From contig JACSRX010000042.1 in assembly GCA_014879535.1 (NCBI GenBank), positions 39,034 through 103,033 on the forward strand: DNA of 64,000 nucleotides, in the 5' to 3' direction. Positions within the stretch are counted from its first letter, which is position 1; every line of letters begins with the position of its first letter. Both the position numbers and the translations under genes were made by a program. This stretch comes from Chthoniobacterales bacterium. GTDB lineage: Bacteria; Verrucomicrobiota; Verrucomicrobiia; Chthoniobacterales; JACTMZ01. The notes below the pieces were generated by a model. It had not been told where the DNA came from. It worked only from the letters and a program-made list of their open reading frames with translations, and did not search any database. Shown in pieces: positions 9,352 to 18,460 of this stretch.

Positions 9352-10683
9352 ATGAAGATTCTGCTCGACCGCCTTTTCGCGCTGAAGGAGCACGGCACGA
9401 CGCCGTGGCGGGAGATGATGGCGGGGCTGACGACGTTCGCCGCGATGGCCTACATCCTCGCGGTGAACCCGGAGATCCTCGCGCAGGCGGGGATGGACCG
9501 GACGGCTTTGATTTCGGCCACCGCGCTGGCTGCGGCGCTCGGGTGTTTTCTCATGGCGGCACTGGCGAACTACCCGATTGCGCTCGCCCCGGGCATGGGG
9601 CCCAACGCGTATTTCGCATTCATCGTGGTGCTCGGGATGGGGGTGCCGTGGCAGGCGGCGCTCGGTTTGGTATTCTGGAACGGCGTGGTGTTCACCCTGC
9701 TCTCGGTGAGCGGGTTGCGCACGAAGGTTGCGGAGTGCCTGCCGCCGGCGCTCCAGACGGGCATCCAGGCCGGGATCGGCCTCTTCATCGCGCTGCTCGG
9801 GTTCAAAGCCGCGGGGATCGTGGTGGCGGATCCCGCGACGCTGGTCACGGGCGGGAACATTTTCAAGCCGACGGCGTTCCTCGCGCTGCTGGGGTTGTTC
9901 GCCATGATCGTGCTCACGATCCGGCGTGTTCCCGGGGCGATCATCCTCGTGATGGGTGCGGTCACGGTCGCGGGAGTGTTCCTCACCGAGGAGGGCAGCC
10001 GTGTGACGTCTGCGCCGTCGCAGTTGATGGCTTTGCCGACGCATCTCTCGGAGACATTCCTCGCCTTGGATCTCGGGTTTCCCTTCCGGGATCCTCAGGC
10101 GGCGCTGCCGGTGATCATCACCCTGCTGTTGCTGGATTTCTTCGACAGCTTGGGGACGATCATCGGCGTGTCGCGGCGCGCAAAGCTCGTGGATGCCGAC
10201 GGACGCCTTCCGAAGATCGGGCAGGCGTTGACGGCGGATGCACTGGCGACGATGGGCGGGGCGCTTTTCGGGACGTCCACGACGACGTCGTATGTCGAAT
10301 CGGCGGCAGGCATCGAGTCGGGCGGCCGCACGGGGTTGACGGCCGCGGTGGCCGGCATGTGTTTCCTGCTGGCGTTGTTTTTCGCGCCGTTGATCGTGTG
10401 CATCCCGGCGGCGGCGACGGCCCCGACGTTGATCATGGTCGGCATCATCATGACGGAGGCGCTGCATGAGTTGAAGGGCGGAGCCCTGGAGGATTGGGCC
10501 CCGGCGGTGCTGACGACGGTGCTGATCCCGCTGACTTTCAGCATCACGCACGGGATTGCCCTGGGGCTGCTGGCCTATCTGGCGATCGGGGTGTGCTGCG
10601 GCCGGGCACGGAAGATTCCGGCGCTGACCTACGCGCTCGGGGTGGTTTTTGCGGGGTTTTATCTCTTGGAGCAGCTCGGATGA
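9352..10683 (+). CDS. NCS2/AzgA-type purine (adenine/guanine/hypoxanthine) permease
   Basis: 443-residue inner-membrane transporter with about 12-14 hydrophobic segments. Family signatures are seen: FKLKEHGTT-like N-terminus (here FALKEHGTTPWREMMAG), TTFAAMAYILAVNP, the substrate-site loop APGMGPNAYFAF, DFFDSLGTIIGVSRRA and the GTSTTTSYVESAAGIESGGRTG block. The AzgA/PbuG branch imports purine bases with protons. A long in-frame extension to 8608 lies out of frame over the oxygenase and is not believed. The ATG at 9352 gives the expected MKILLDRLFALKEHGTT start. Its neighbours are the Rieske oxygenase and a nuclease-like gene, which gives only a loose hint at nucleobase metabolism. Confidence 0.92.
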   Translation: MKILLDRLFALKEHGTTPWREMMAGLTTFAAMAYILAVNPEILAQAGMDRTALISATALAAALGCFLMAALANYPIALAPGMGPNAYFAFIVVLGMGVPWQAALGLVFWNGVVFTLLSVSGLRTKVAECLPPALQTGIQAGIGLFIALLGFKAAGIVVADPATLVTGGNIFKPTAFLALLGLFAMIVLTIRRVPGAIILVMGAVTVAGVFLTEEGSRVTSAPSQLMALPTHLSETFLALDLGFPFRDPQAALPVIITLLLLDFFDSLGTIIGVSRRAKLVDADGRLPKIGQALTADALATMGGALFGTSTTTSYVESAAGIESGGRTGLTAAVAGMCFLLALFFAPLIVCIPAAATAPTLIMVGIIMTEALHELKGGALEDWAPAVLTTVLIPLTFSITHGIALGLLAYLAIGVCCGRARKIPALTYALGVVFAGFYLLEQLG

Positions 10684-10733
10684 ACCGTGGGGTTCTTGCG
10701 CGGGGTGGCGGGGACGGATAGAACAGGCGGCCG

Positions 10734-11300
10734 ATGCGGGACATAGTGTATTTCGATCTGGAGACGCAACGGACGGCGAACGATGCCGGAGGTTGGGACA
10801 AGAAGGCGGCGATGGGGATGACCGTGGGGGTGACCTACAGCACGCGGCTCGGGCGCTACACCATCTACGGCGAGGATCGCGTGCATGATCTGGTCGCCCA
10901 GCTGCAGCAGGCAGACCTTGTTGTGGGGTTCAACGTGATCAACTTCGATTTCGAGGTGCTGATGGGCTACACGATCATCGATCTCGCCCACAGCGTGCCG
11001 ACGCTCGACCTCATGGTCTCGCTGGAGCAGAAGATCGGGCACCGGATCGGCCTGGAGGCGGTGGCGCAATCGACGCTGGGCTGCGGCAAGACGGCGGACG
11101 GGCTCGATGCCATCAAATGGTGGCGCGAGGGCCGCAAGCTCGACGTGGCGCGCTATTGTTGTTTCGACGTGAAGGTGACGCGCTTGGTGCATGAATACGG
11201 CATGGCGCGCGGGGAGGTGTTTTACGACAACCGTCTCGGACGGCGCCAGCGGGTGGAAGTGGAGTGGGGCGCAGCGGCGGGGGAGCGGGTGGCGGCATGA
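10734..11300 (+). CDS. DEDDy 3'-5' exonuclease-like (RNase H fold) protein
   Basis: 188 residues. Three exonuclease motifs are visible: Exo I YFDLETQ (Asp and Glu, residues 6-10), Exo II GFNVINFDFEVL, and Exo III with Tyr/Asp in YCCFDVKVTRLVHEYG. This is the pattern of proofreading-type ribonuclease H-fold exonucleases seen in DNA polymerase B and its stand-alone relatives. A cytosolic nucleic-acid processing or repair role is therefore likely but unproven. The ATG is chosen because the motif lies directly after it. The stop overlaps the next gene's start (ATGA at 11297-11300), so the two are translationally coupled. Confidence 0.75.
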   Translation: MRDIVYFDLETQRTANDAGGWDKKAAMGMTVGVTYSTRLGRYTIYGEDRVHDLVAQLQQADLVVGFNVINFDFEVLMGYTIIDLAHSVPTLDLMVSLEQKIGHRIGLEAVAQSTLGCGKTADGLDAIKWWREGRKLDVARYCCFDVKVTRLVHEYGMARGEVFYDNRLGRRQRVEVEWGAAAGERVAA

Positions 11301-12580
11301 TCCAGCCACTGAAGCGGGCGCCGGCTGTCTGGACGCTTTGTTGGATCGATCTCGCCGAGCCACTGCCGGTGGAGGAGGATTTTTTCCTGCCTTCCATCCT
11401 GCTGCTGGTCGGCCCGGAGTTCGGGCCCTTGGCCCCGCCGGAGATCGTCGCCGAACTCGACCAGGTGCAGGCGGAAGACTGGGTGGCGCGGCATTTCGAC
11501 GAACTCGGCGCGCCCGACCAGCTGCAGATCTGGAAGGCGCCGGAGTGGGTGGCCGAGGAATGGAAATACTTCGGCCGGGATTGGAAGACCAAGGTGAAGC
11601 TGGTGACGCCCCCTCCGCACGAGGCGAGGCTTCGCTCGGATCTTGCGGCGTCCGGGTTGGCGCCCGGCGCCCGTGTGTCGTCCATCTCGCATGCGGCGGT
11701 GTCCGCGGGTCTGGTGCGCAACCTCAACCGTCTGCGTTCCCCGCACAAGCGCCGGGCCACGCTGGAGAAAGCGATGGAACTGGACCCGGCGAACACCGAG
11801 GCGCGGGTCGAGATGGCCGAGATGGAGTTCCAAGCCGGGCATTACGACCGCAGCCTGGATCTGTCCGCCCAGGTCGAGGAGATCGACGCCCCGATGTTCC
11901 GGCGGCGGAACATCCACTGGTGGAAGGACCGTTCGACGCGGCCGCTGCTGCGTGCGCTCAACGGGATGATGCTCTGCCAATGGCACCTCGGCCGGACATC
12001 CGAGGCGTCCGAGTTGGGGCAGCGGTTGTTGGAGACCGACCCGAAGGACCATCTCGGGGCACGGTTTTACGTCCCGCTTTTCCTGCTGCTTGCGGGGGAG
12101 CACGAGGAGGCGTCGGCTTTTTTCCGGAGGTATGCCGAGCATTATCCGAACGACATGCCGAATGCCTGGATGAGTTTCGCCTGGGCCTTGACGTTGTGCC
12201 TCGAGGGTGACGACCAGGGGGCGAGGCAGAAATACCGCGAGGGGATCATTGCGAACATCTATCTTGCGCCCCGGTTGCTCGGGGAGCGTCCGCCGCGCGA
12301 GGACATCTTCCATCCCGGCGAACGCGACGAGCCGCAGTCCGCGGTGGAGTTCGCCGGTTCATTCGGGGGGCTCTGGGACCGGGAGGCGGCCGCGATGCGC
12401 ATTCTCCGCGACACGCACGAGGAGTTGCGTCCGGTCATCGCCGAGCTGGTCACCCGCCGTGCGGCTTTGTCCGAGTTGATGGACCAGCGTTACGATCCGG
12501 AATACCGCGCGAAGTGGACGCGGATGGTCGAGGACGAGGAGCAGTTCGTGAAGCGCATCCTCGAGGGCGGCCGGTCCTGA
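11297..12580 (+). CDS. TPR-like protein of unknown function
   Basis: 427 residues starting MIQPLKRAP; ATG overlaps the TGA of the exonuclease gene. The N-terminal third (to about 140) is an unrecognised domain rich in Trp/Glu. From about residue 145 there are helical repeats with tetratricopeptide spacing (ATLEKAMELDPANTEARVEM; HLGRTSEASELGQRLLETDP; HEEASAFFRRYAEHYP). There is no signal peptide, so it is cytosolic. The coupling to a predicted exonuclease suggests a scaffold role for that protein, which is inference. It converges with the lipoprotein gene, leaving just 7 bp between the two stop codons. Confidence 0.75.
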   Translation: MIQPLKRAPAVWTLCWIDLAEPLPVEEDFFLPSILLLVGPEFGPLAPPEIVAELDQVQAEDWVARHFDELGAPDQLQIWKAPEWVAEEWKYFGRDWKTKVKLVTPPPHEARLRSDLAASGLAPGARVSSISHAAVSAGLVRNLNRLRSPHKRRATLEKAMELDPANTEARVEMAEMEFQAGHYDRSLDLSAQVEEIDAPMFRRRNIHWWKDRSTRPLLRALNGMMLCQWHLGRTSEASELGQRLLETDPKDHLGARFYVPLFLLLAGEHEEASAFFRRYAEHYPNDMPNAWMSFAWALTLCLEGDDQGARQKYREGIIANIYLAPRLLGERPPREDIFHPGERDEPQSAVEFAGSFGGLWDREAAAMRILRDTHEELRPVIAELVTRRAALSELMDQRYDPEYRAKWTRMVEDEEQFVKRILEGGRS

Positions 12581-12587
12581 GCGGCGG

Positions 12588-13151
12588 TCAAGTGGAGGTC
12601 GAGACCGGCGGTGCGGCCTCGGGGGTTTTCTCCGGGAGGCTTTCCGTCTTGGGTGTCGGTTTCGGCGTGGGGGCCGGTGTCGGGACATCCACGGGTTCCG
12701 GCATCAGGTCGGGCAGCGGTTCGAGCGGAACGTCCTCCGGCAGGATGTCGAGGTTGGGATCGGGGATCGGGTTGTTGTCGTAGTAATACTCCTCCTCTTC
12801 GGCCTGCCGGCGTGATCCCTTTTTCCTCGGGGTCGGTCCCGGTTTCGGCTCCGGCGGTGCGGGTTGGATGTCCTCGTTGGCCATGTAGCCGACCTGACCG
12901 TCCTCCAACTGCACGCGGCTGTAGCCGAATTCCTTGCGTTGGAGCATGACGCGGTCGCTGGTGCGAAGGCTCCGGTCGGCGCCCCCCGCCTGCTGGGGTC
13001 CCAGCCGGAAAAATTGCGCATAGTCGGTGGCGACAACCATGTCCGGGACGAAGTCGGGCGACGGTTCCATCGGGACAGTCTCGCATCCGGCCACCACCAC
13101 GACGGCCAAGGCGGTGGTCCAGCGGGGCAAAAGTCGGAACAGAATCTTCAT
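12588..13151 (-). CDS. Lipoprotein with SH3-like domain and Pro-rich tail
   Basis: 187 residues from ATG 13151. A lipobox VVAG-C at about residue 27 follows a hydrophobic stretch, so it is expected to be lipid-anchored. Residues 35-100 (YAQFFRLGPQQAGG ... YSRVQLEDGQVGYMANEDIQ) look like a bacterial SH3 domain. A Lys/Arg-Gln-Glu patch and a long Pro/Glu-rich tail follow. SH3 domains of this type often bind cell wall. It is divergent from the NlpC/P60 gene with a 92-bp shared promoter gap, which fits a cell-wall role for both. The longer in-frame start at 13364 would place the signal peptide internally and is rejected. Confidence 0.8.
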   Translation of the reverse strand: MKILFRLLPRWTTALAVVVVAGCETVPMEPSPDFVPDMVVATDYAQFFRLGPQQAGGADRSLRTSDRVMLQRKEFGYSRVQLEDGQVGYMANEDIQPAPPEPKPGPTPRKKGSRRQAEEEEYYYDNNPIPDPNLDILPEDVPLEPLPDLMPEPVDVPTPAPTPKPTPKTESLPEKTPEAAPPVSTST

Positions 13152-13243
13152 CGCGTGCGTCACCTTTATCACAAGCCGGGAGCGCCCGCGAAGGGCATTT
13201 GCGTCGCGTGGACAAAGTCCGTCCAGATCCGTAATTTGCGTCC

Positions 13244-13807
13244 ATGCGTTGCCTTTGTCTCCTGGTGGTGATTCTGGCCGGGGCTGTCGCGTCCCGGGCC
13301 CAAGACTCCGGCCTGATGACCGAGGCCTCGGCGTTGCGGGATCTCGGCCTGCGCTACGGGGCACACTGGGTGCCTCCCGGGGAGTCCGCTGCGTGGACCA
13401 TGGATTGCTCGAACACGGCGCGTTATCTCATCCGTCGCACGCGCGGTATCGAGCTGCCGCGCACGGCGTCGGAGCAATACAATTTCGTGCGGCAGCGGGG
13501 CCGTTTGAAACGGGCGGGCGGGTTGTTCGGGGGAGTGCCCGAAGCCGGCTGGTGGGCGAAGCGGCTGCGGCCGGGCGACCTGCTGTTCTGGGAGCACACT
13601 TACAAGCCCAAGCGCAAACCTCCCGTCACGCATGTGATGGTGTATCTCGGCAGGGATGCGGGTGGGAATCTCCTCATGGCCGGCGCGCAGAATTCCCGCG
13701 GCGTCGGCATTTACAAATTGCAGCCGCGCGTGGCCTACGGGGGGCATGGAGGCTTCCTCGGGCTTTTCAAAAAGAAAGGGCGGCTTGTCGCCTACGGGCG
13801 GCTGTAG
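13244..13807 (+). CDS. Secreted NlpC/P60-type cysteine peptidase/amidase
   Basis: 187 residues with an N-terminal signal peptide (MRCLCLLVVILAGAVASRAQ). The NlpC/P60 catalytic Cys is in the MDCSNTARYLI motif (about residue 61) and the His in VTHVMVYLG (about residue 129). Between them is the usual LRPGDLLFWE turn. The family cleaves peptide bonds in peptidoglycan stem peptides. The C-terminus after the His strand is short and basic (GLFKKKGRLVAYGRL). The gene is transcribed away from the SH3 lipoprotein gene and ends 8 bp from the DUF1015 stop on the opposite strand. Confidence 0.82.
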   Translation: MRCLCLLVVILAGAVASRAQDSGLMTEASALRDLGLRYGAHWVPPGESAAWTMDCSNTARYLIRRTRGIELPRTASEQYNFVRQRGRLKRAGGLFGGVPEAGWWAKRLRPGDLLFWEHTYKPKRKPPVTHVMVYLGRDAGGNLLMAGAQNSRGVGIYKLQPRVAYGGHGGFLGLFKKKGRLVAYGRL

Positions 13808-13814
13808 ATCCACA

Positions 13815-15032
13815 TCAGAACGTGTGCACGAAGAGGCCCGAGCGGAGCTTGGGTTCGAACCACGTGCTCTTCGGCGGCATGATCTGCCCGGCATCGGCGA
13901 TGTCCATCAACTGCCGCATGGTCACCGGATGCATCGAGAAGGCGACGGCGGCGCGGCGGCCGTCCACCTCGGCGCGGAGGAAATCGGTGCCGCGGATTCC
14001 GCCGACGAAATCGATCCGCTTGCTGGTGCGCGGGTCGTCGATGCCGAGGATGGGCGCGAGGATGTTGTCCTGCAGCAGGCTCACATCGAGGCGCGAGACG
14101 GGATCGGCCTGCGCGGGTGCTTCGAACTCCAATCCGAGCCAGTGTCCGCCGAGATACATCGACACGTGTCCGGGGCGGACGGGCTCCGGCGGGGCGGATG
14201 GCGTGAGAGTGCAGGCGTGACCGACGCGGACGAGGAACTCCTCCGGGTGCAGTCCGTTGAGGTCGGTGACGAGGCGGTTGTAGGGCAGGATTTTCAACTG
14301 ATCCTGCGGGAACATCACGGCGGGGAACCAATTGTAATCCTCCTCGCCGGTGTGTGCCGGATTGGCCTCGCGCCGTGCCAAGCCGACACGGGCAGCACCG
14401 GCCGAGCGGTGATGGCCATCGGCGATGTAGCTGTGCGGCACCGTGACGAACGCACGGCGGACCGCCTCCGTGTCCGGCATGCGCCAGAGCGTGTGCCGGA
14501 TGCCGTCGGGGGCCGTGAAATCGAACAGCGGTTCGGCGCTCGCGACCGCATCCATGAGCGCGTTGATTTCCGGTGTGGACTCGAAGGCGAGGAACACCGG
14601 CTCGATGTGCGCGGAGAGCGTGGTGTTCAGCCGCACGCGGTCGTCCTCCTTGTCCGGCCGCGTCTTCTCGTGTTTCTTGATGAGTCCGGATGCGTAATCG
14701 TCCGCATGGCAGACCGCGGTGATGCCGGTCTGCGCGTGGTCGCCCATGATCTGGCGGTAGAGGTAGATGGCCGGAGCGTCTTCGCGCACCAGCTCGCCAT
14801 CCGCCTGCAGGCGTCGGAAGTTTTCGCGCGCACGGTTGTAAACCTCCTGCCCGTAGGGATCGACGCCCTCGGGCATCGTGGCCTCGGCGCGCACGACGCG
14901 CAGGAAGCTGTGCGGTTGGTCGGCGATGATCTGGCGGGCCTCCGCGGTGTTCAGGACATCGTAGGGCGGCGAGGCCAGCCCTGCGGCGAGGTCGGTGCGG
15001 GGAATCAACCCTTGGAAAGCTCGGATGCGCAT
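13815..15032 (-). CDS. DUF1015 family protein
   Basis: 405 residues from MRIRAFQGLIPR at 15032. The family features are the opening RAFQGLIP ... SPPYDVLN, the PHSFLR and PEGVDPY motifs, the YIADGHHRSAGA block at about residue 213 (His-rich, probably catalytic or metal-binding), and the C-terminal AVAFSMHPVTMRQLMDIADAGQIMPPKSTWFEPKLRSGL segment. DUF1015 proteins are widespread, cytosolic and of unproven function. The in-frame extension to 15260 is discarded because it reads through a promoter-like gap and lacks family similarity. It converges with the NlpC/P60 gene. Confidence 0.88.
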   Translation of the reverse strand: MRIRAFQGLIPRTDLAAGLASPPYDVLNTAEARQIIADQPHSFLRVVRAEATMPEGVDPYGQEVYNRARENFRRLQADGELVREDAPAIYLYRQIMGDHAQTGITAVCHADDYASGLIKKHEKTRPDKEDDRVRLNTTLSAHIEPVFLAFESTPEINALMDAVASAEPLFDFTAPDGIRHTLWRMPDTEAVRRAFVTVPHSYIADGHHRSAGAARVGLARREANPAHTGEEDYNWFPAVMFPQDQLKILPYNRLVTDLNGLHPEEFLVRVGHACTLTPSAPPEPVRPGHVSMYLGGHWLGLEFEAPAQADPVSRLDVSLLQDNILAPILGIDDPRTSKRIDFVGGIRGTDFLRAEVDGRRAAVAFSMHPVTMRQLMDIADAGQIMPPKSTWFEPKLRSGLFVHTF

Positions 15033-15249
15033 AGGGCCGCAGAAGCAACAGGGAGGGGGCGCCGGAGTAAAGAGTTTTCCCCGGAAGCCATCTCCTTTAT
15101 TGCATTTCCCGACGCGGGGCACCCTGCTTTCCGATGGGGTGCGCAAGGAGCCATGAGGCAACAATGCTGTCAGCGGCAGTGCAACAGATTCCGCCCGGGG
15201 ACAAGCTGACGACGGATGTTGAAATCCCGCAGGGCCTCCATGGAGGGCG

Positions 15250-15672
15250 TCATGAACCAAGCATGAAAAATGCAGTCTTGAGTCGCAGGACCTCCCGCCA
15301 TGAGCTCGAGTTTTGGTCCCAAGATTTCACGAGCACATCCTCGGAATCCTGTTCCACCTGATACTCTGCAGGCCGCATCGGCATGATGAGGCACGGGAGG
15401 ATTCGATCCGTCTTCCTCATCCAGAAAATCAGCTCGGTGGAAGCGCGTCCCGAGGTGACTGAACGACAGGTCCAATGGACCTCCTTGCCTGGAATGCCGA
15501 GTTTCCCGGACCGACCTCCCCCGAAGGAACTCGATCCGCTCCATTGCTTCAGTGCCGCGGCATCGCCGAACCCCCACTCGGGAATCCCGTCGATGTCGCC
15601 AACCTTTTTCGGGCCGTCGGCGAAACAAACGCTGCAGGAAATCAAAATGGCAAGGTGAACCAAGTTCTTCAT
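15250..15672 (-). CDS. Small secreted protein, unknown
   Basis: 140 residues from the ATG at 15672. A signal peptide (MKNLVHLAILISCSVCFA) is followed by a polar, Trp-containing domain (IPEWGFGDAAALKQW, HWTCRSVTSG, FWMRKTDRILP). No known family is recognised. The longer in-frame reading to 15882 has no better start. It opens the block of small exported proteins that runs to 23 kb on this strand. Confidence 0.6.
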   Translation of the reverse strand: MKNLVHLAILISCSVCFADGPKKVGDIDGIPEWGFGDAAALKQWSGSSSFGGGRSGKLGIPGKEVHWTCRSVTSGRASTELIFWMRKTDRILPCLIMPMRPAEYQVEQDSEDVLVKSWDQNSSSWREVLRLKTAFFMLGS

Positions 15673-15902
15673 GAGCGGCGTCGGGAGTTCGTTGTTTCCG
15701 GGGGTGCGGCGGTCCCGGGACGCCGGATTTTGTCGATCATGCGCCCGAAATGAAAGATGCCACCGACCTTCGCGCGCGGAGATCGGAAGGGCGGATCGAT
15801 CATGGTGCCTTCGACAGTCGGGCGGCCCATTTGCGGGAGACGGCGATGACAATCCACCCGAGGTGATCTGGGAGGGTTTCATCCTTCACGGCCCGGGATG
15901 GG

Positions 15903-16490
15903 TCACGGGTGCTGGTAGCAGTATTCGCGACCGGGTTGGGCATCGCGCGTGCATCGCGTGCCCTTTTTTGTGATGGCAGCGCACTGCTTGGCATCGCCCT
16001 GGGATTTTTTGCCTTTGGCGGCTGTGTCGGTGCGCTCCGCCGTGACTTCCGGGGATGCCGTGGGCTCCGGGGTCGGGCTTGGGGACGGAGTTGGTTTGGG
16101 GGACGTGGATGGCGCGGGTTCGGCGCGGGCCCGGGAGGATGCCGCGGCGCTGGCCGCCTGATACTTTGTCTCCTCGAAGCCCCATGTCTGAAGTTCGGAG
16201 GGGTCGATCTTGGCATAGTCGATGAAGACCATGCCGTCCTTGTGCTGCACGCGGATGCCCAGATCCGTTTTTCCACGAAGTTGGACGTCCCTCAGAACGG
16301 TTCCGTTGGTCAAGGTGAGGTCGATGGCATGCACCGTGCCGGAGAAAAGCAGGAGAACCACCGGCAGGATTCCCAGGCAGGTCCTCCAAGCCGAAGCCCG
16401 GGGTGCACCGGGCACGGCCCCGTCACTTCCCGTGCCGGGGCGCAGCGGCATGCATCCGTCACGACGCATGGAGCCATCGGTGGACCGCAT
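15903..16490 (-). CDS. Exported protein with C-terminal Cys/His DUF5763-like motif
   Basis: 195 residues as read from 16490, although internal ATGs shortly downstream could be the true start. A hydrophobic signal-like segment (ACLGILPVVLLLFSGTVHA region) is followed by a small β-rich domain beginning IDLTLTNGTVLRDVQLRG, of a kind common in verrucomicrobial exported proteins. A Pro/Thr/Ser-rich linker then leads to a terminal CAAITKKGTRCTRDAQPG-x4-C-x2-H module with four Cys/His ligands, as in DUF5763. This tail probably binds zinc. The role is unknown. Confidence 0.7.
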   Translation of the reverse strand: MRSTDGSMRRDGCMPLRPGTGSDGAVPGAPRASAWRTCLGILPVVLLLFSGTVHAIDLTLTNGTVLRDVQLRGKTDLGIRVQHKDGMVFIDYAKIDPSELQTWGFEETKYQAASAAASSRARAEPAPSTSPKPTPSPSPTPEPTASPEVTAERTDTAAKGKKSQGDAKQCAAITKKGTRCTRDAQPGREYCYQHP

Positions 16491-16537
16491 TGTTCCGCCT
16501 TTCTACATAAATCGCTCCGCCGCTGGCGAGAAATACA

Positions 16538-16975
16538 TCAGGCGGTCGGGTGCGGCCGCACAGGTGGTCCGGCGCTGTTTTTCAGGCGGGTTTTCGCTCC
16601 CCAGCAAACCGCTGCAAGTTTCGTCGCGAACGAAATCACGAAGAGGGCCGCGATGCCGGGCGAAAGTCCGGCGATCAACAGGATCGAAAGGTCGATGACG
16701 GCATAGGCAAGCCAGACGACAAATGCCCCGCGAAGGCCCAGCGAGCGCCGCCACCATCCCGCCACCCACCAACCCGCAAGGAACATGATCGGGATGCCGG
16801 CAATGATGCTGCAATAGGGCCCGGCAACCTGGATGTGATCCTCGTAATATTCTGGCTCGTGACCGGGATCGATGAGGTGTCCGTAGGCGACCATGTAGAG
16901 CACGCTGACCATGACATTCGTGACAAGCACCAGCAGTGCAACACCGATCAGCGCCAGAATCCGGCCGAGTCTCAT
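16538..16975 (-). CDS. Four-helix membrane protein, unknown
   Basis: 145 residues from ATG 16975. This start is preferred over the longer 17014 start because an AGGAAG-type Shine-Dalgarno lies about 10 bases upstream and the hydrophobic helix starts at once (MRLGRILALIG). Four membrane segments are evident (about residues 5-30, 48-70, 78-100 and 103-125) with a charged loop DPGHEPEYYEDH after the first. No family recognised. Confidence 0.65.
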   Translation of the reverse strand: MRLGRILALIGVALLVLVTNVMVSVLYMVAYGHLIDPGHEPEYYEDHIQVAGPYCSIIAGIPIMFLAGWWVAGWWRRSLGLRGAFVVWLAYAVIDLSILLIAGLSPGIAALFVISFATKLAAVCWGAKTRLKNSAGPPVRPHPTA

Positions 16976-17104
16976 GGTTGTTCGCTTCCTTTCATGGCCC
17001 GACGCGGAGCGCATGGCACCCCAACCAGCGCGGGCGGACAGCGATCACGGGGTTGGAGTTGAAGTGCGGAGAAACCATTGAAATGCGGTGGTTGGCGGAG
17101 CCAG

Positions 17105-17818
17105 TCAGGGAGCACCTTGTCCGTTGTTGGATGTCTCAAGCGGCTCGAACCATTGGAGCCGCGGATCAAGATCGGTCTCTCGTGCATACTCGAAGTGAAC
17201 CACTCTTCGACGTGCGGGAGCGACGGATCTGAGTGAGGAGTGGAGAAGCAACGGTGACATCAGAACCACATCCCCCGGCCTGCATTCACAAACCACGGCA
17301 TTCGCCTTGTCGTATGCGGAGACAGCGTCGGCAGAAATGCGTCCATGCCTGTGACTGCCGGGAATCACACGCAAGGCACCGTTTGACGCGGGGGTATCAT
17401 CAAGGTGGAGCCTGATCGTGGCCATGTTCTGAAGAAGCGATGTTGGGGGCTGAACATGGGGAATGCCATCCTTGTGAGACCAAGGTCCGTAGCCGGGAAC
17501 GTCCTGCTCCTGAACCACGGTGATGGTCAGATCTTGATGCCACGCCACGGGCCAGTTCTCATCCGGGGTCTTGTCAAACAGGATGCTCCGAACCGGTCTC
17601 AACGGCTCGGGCAGCAGCGACAAGAGAGAATCTGAAACGCTAAGTTCACTGAAAATGCGGGACCGGCTGCGCAGGTGCCTCGCACATGCAGAGCCTTCTG
17701 AGGCGGCAACGGAATCCGCTTCTTTGCGCAGCGCATCCACTTGAGAGTCGCTGAGGACACCGCGATGGATCTCAAATCCGTCCGTTGTGAACGTGGGGAC
17801 TGTTTCTTCGGCAGACAT
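17105..17818 (-). CDS. Phytanoyl-CoA dioxygenase (PhyH) family Fe(II)/2-oxoglutarate oxygenase
   Basis: 237 residues from the ATG at 17818; a TTG start at 17893 would add 25 residues without family similarity. The jelly-roll iron site is visible: the HxD pair in WHQDLTI and the distal His in LLLHSSLRS, with the 2-oxoglutarate-binding Arg following in the same strand region. Also seen are the GALRVIPGSHRHG loop and the CRPGDVVLMSP strand typical of PhyH. The family hydroxylates small molecules in the cytosol; the substrate is not inferable here. No operon partner is evident. Confidence 0.85.
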   Translation of the reverse strand: MSAEETVPTFTTDGFEIHRGVLSDSQVDALRKEADSVAASEGSACARHLRSRSRIFSELSVSDSLLSLLPEPLRPVRSILFDKTPDENWPVAWHQDLTITVVQEQDVPGYGPWSHKDGIPHVQPPTSLLQNMATIRLHLDDTPASNGALRVIPGSHRHGRISADAVSAYDKANAVVCECRPGDVVLMSPLLLHSSLRSVAPARRRVVHFEYARETDLDPRLQWFEPLETSNNGQGAP

Positions 17819-17950
17819 CTGCGGCCTTTGGGTGGATTGCACGATTGGCTCCTTAGGGTTTGTCCTGAACCGGGATCTCTGAGCCGCTTTCAAGATCCAT
17901 AGGGGGCTTACTCATGACAAAATCACGGGATGCGTGGCGCAGCTCGCATG

Positions 17951-18394
17951 TTATCGGGTGTCCCGGATGTGTCTTCCGATCCGCTGATACAGGATCACCT
18001 CAAACCCCGCGATGATGAGGACATCGAACCCGTTGGTCTCATCGGAAATCAGCCCGAGCGAGTCGCCCAGGAGAAAGAGGGCGATCCCGCAGGGGATGAA
18101 AACCAACACGCAGCGAACCGTGACAACCCAGCCGAGAACCACATATTTCTGGATCAGATCGAAGCCCTGCCGCCCGCCGTTCTGCCGGTAGGCATAAATC
18201 ACCCCGCCGATCGCGAATGCCACGCTGAGAATCCCCTGGATCCAATCCCAGGTGTTGAACTCTTCCGTGTTCGGGAGGAGATAGACCACCGCCGCCAAGC
18301 CTGCAAAGAGCACCAGATACGGCAGAGCCTCCCGGTCGGACAGGGAACGGGTGCGGAGTTTTTCTTTGAGAGGTTTGTAGCGGAGGAAATACAT
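17951..18394 (-). CDS. Membrane protein, unknown
   Basis: 147 residues from ATG 18394 (MYFLRYKPLKEKLRTR); a GTG at 18412 is possible. A basic N-terminus precedes four hydrophobic segments (ALPYLVLFAGLAAVVYLLP; IQGILSVAFAIGGVIYAY; YVVLGWVVTVRCVLVFIP; GFDVLIIAGFEVILY). No catalytic motif and no family recognised. It is flanked by the PhyH gene and the signal peptidase pair. Confidence 0.6.
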   Translation of the reverse strand: MYFLRYKPLKEKLRTRSLSDREALPYLVLFAGLAAVVYLLPNTEEFNTWDWIQGILSVAFAIGGVIYAYRQNGGRQGFDLIQKYVVLGWVVTVRCVLVFIPCGIALFLLGDSLGLISDETNGFDVLIIAGFEVILYQRIGRHIRDTR

Positions 18395-18460
18395 GGGGTT
18401 TGGTTCGGGCACGGTTTTGGCGGACGAGCACCGGCCCCGATCCGTGCCGCAACTTTGATT

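Noticed and set aside
8608..10683. Apparent fusion of an N-terminal extension to the purine permease
   Set aside because: The extension is an out-of-frame reading of the Rieske oxygenase gene; the permease starts at 9352.
15690..15900. N-terminal extension of the small secreted protein to 15882
   Set aside because: It would put the signal peptide in the middle of the protein; ATG 15672 is the natural start.
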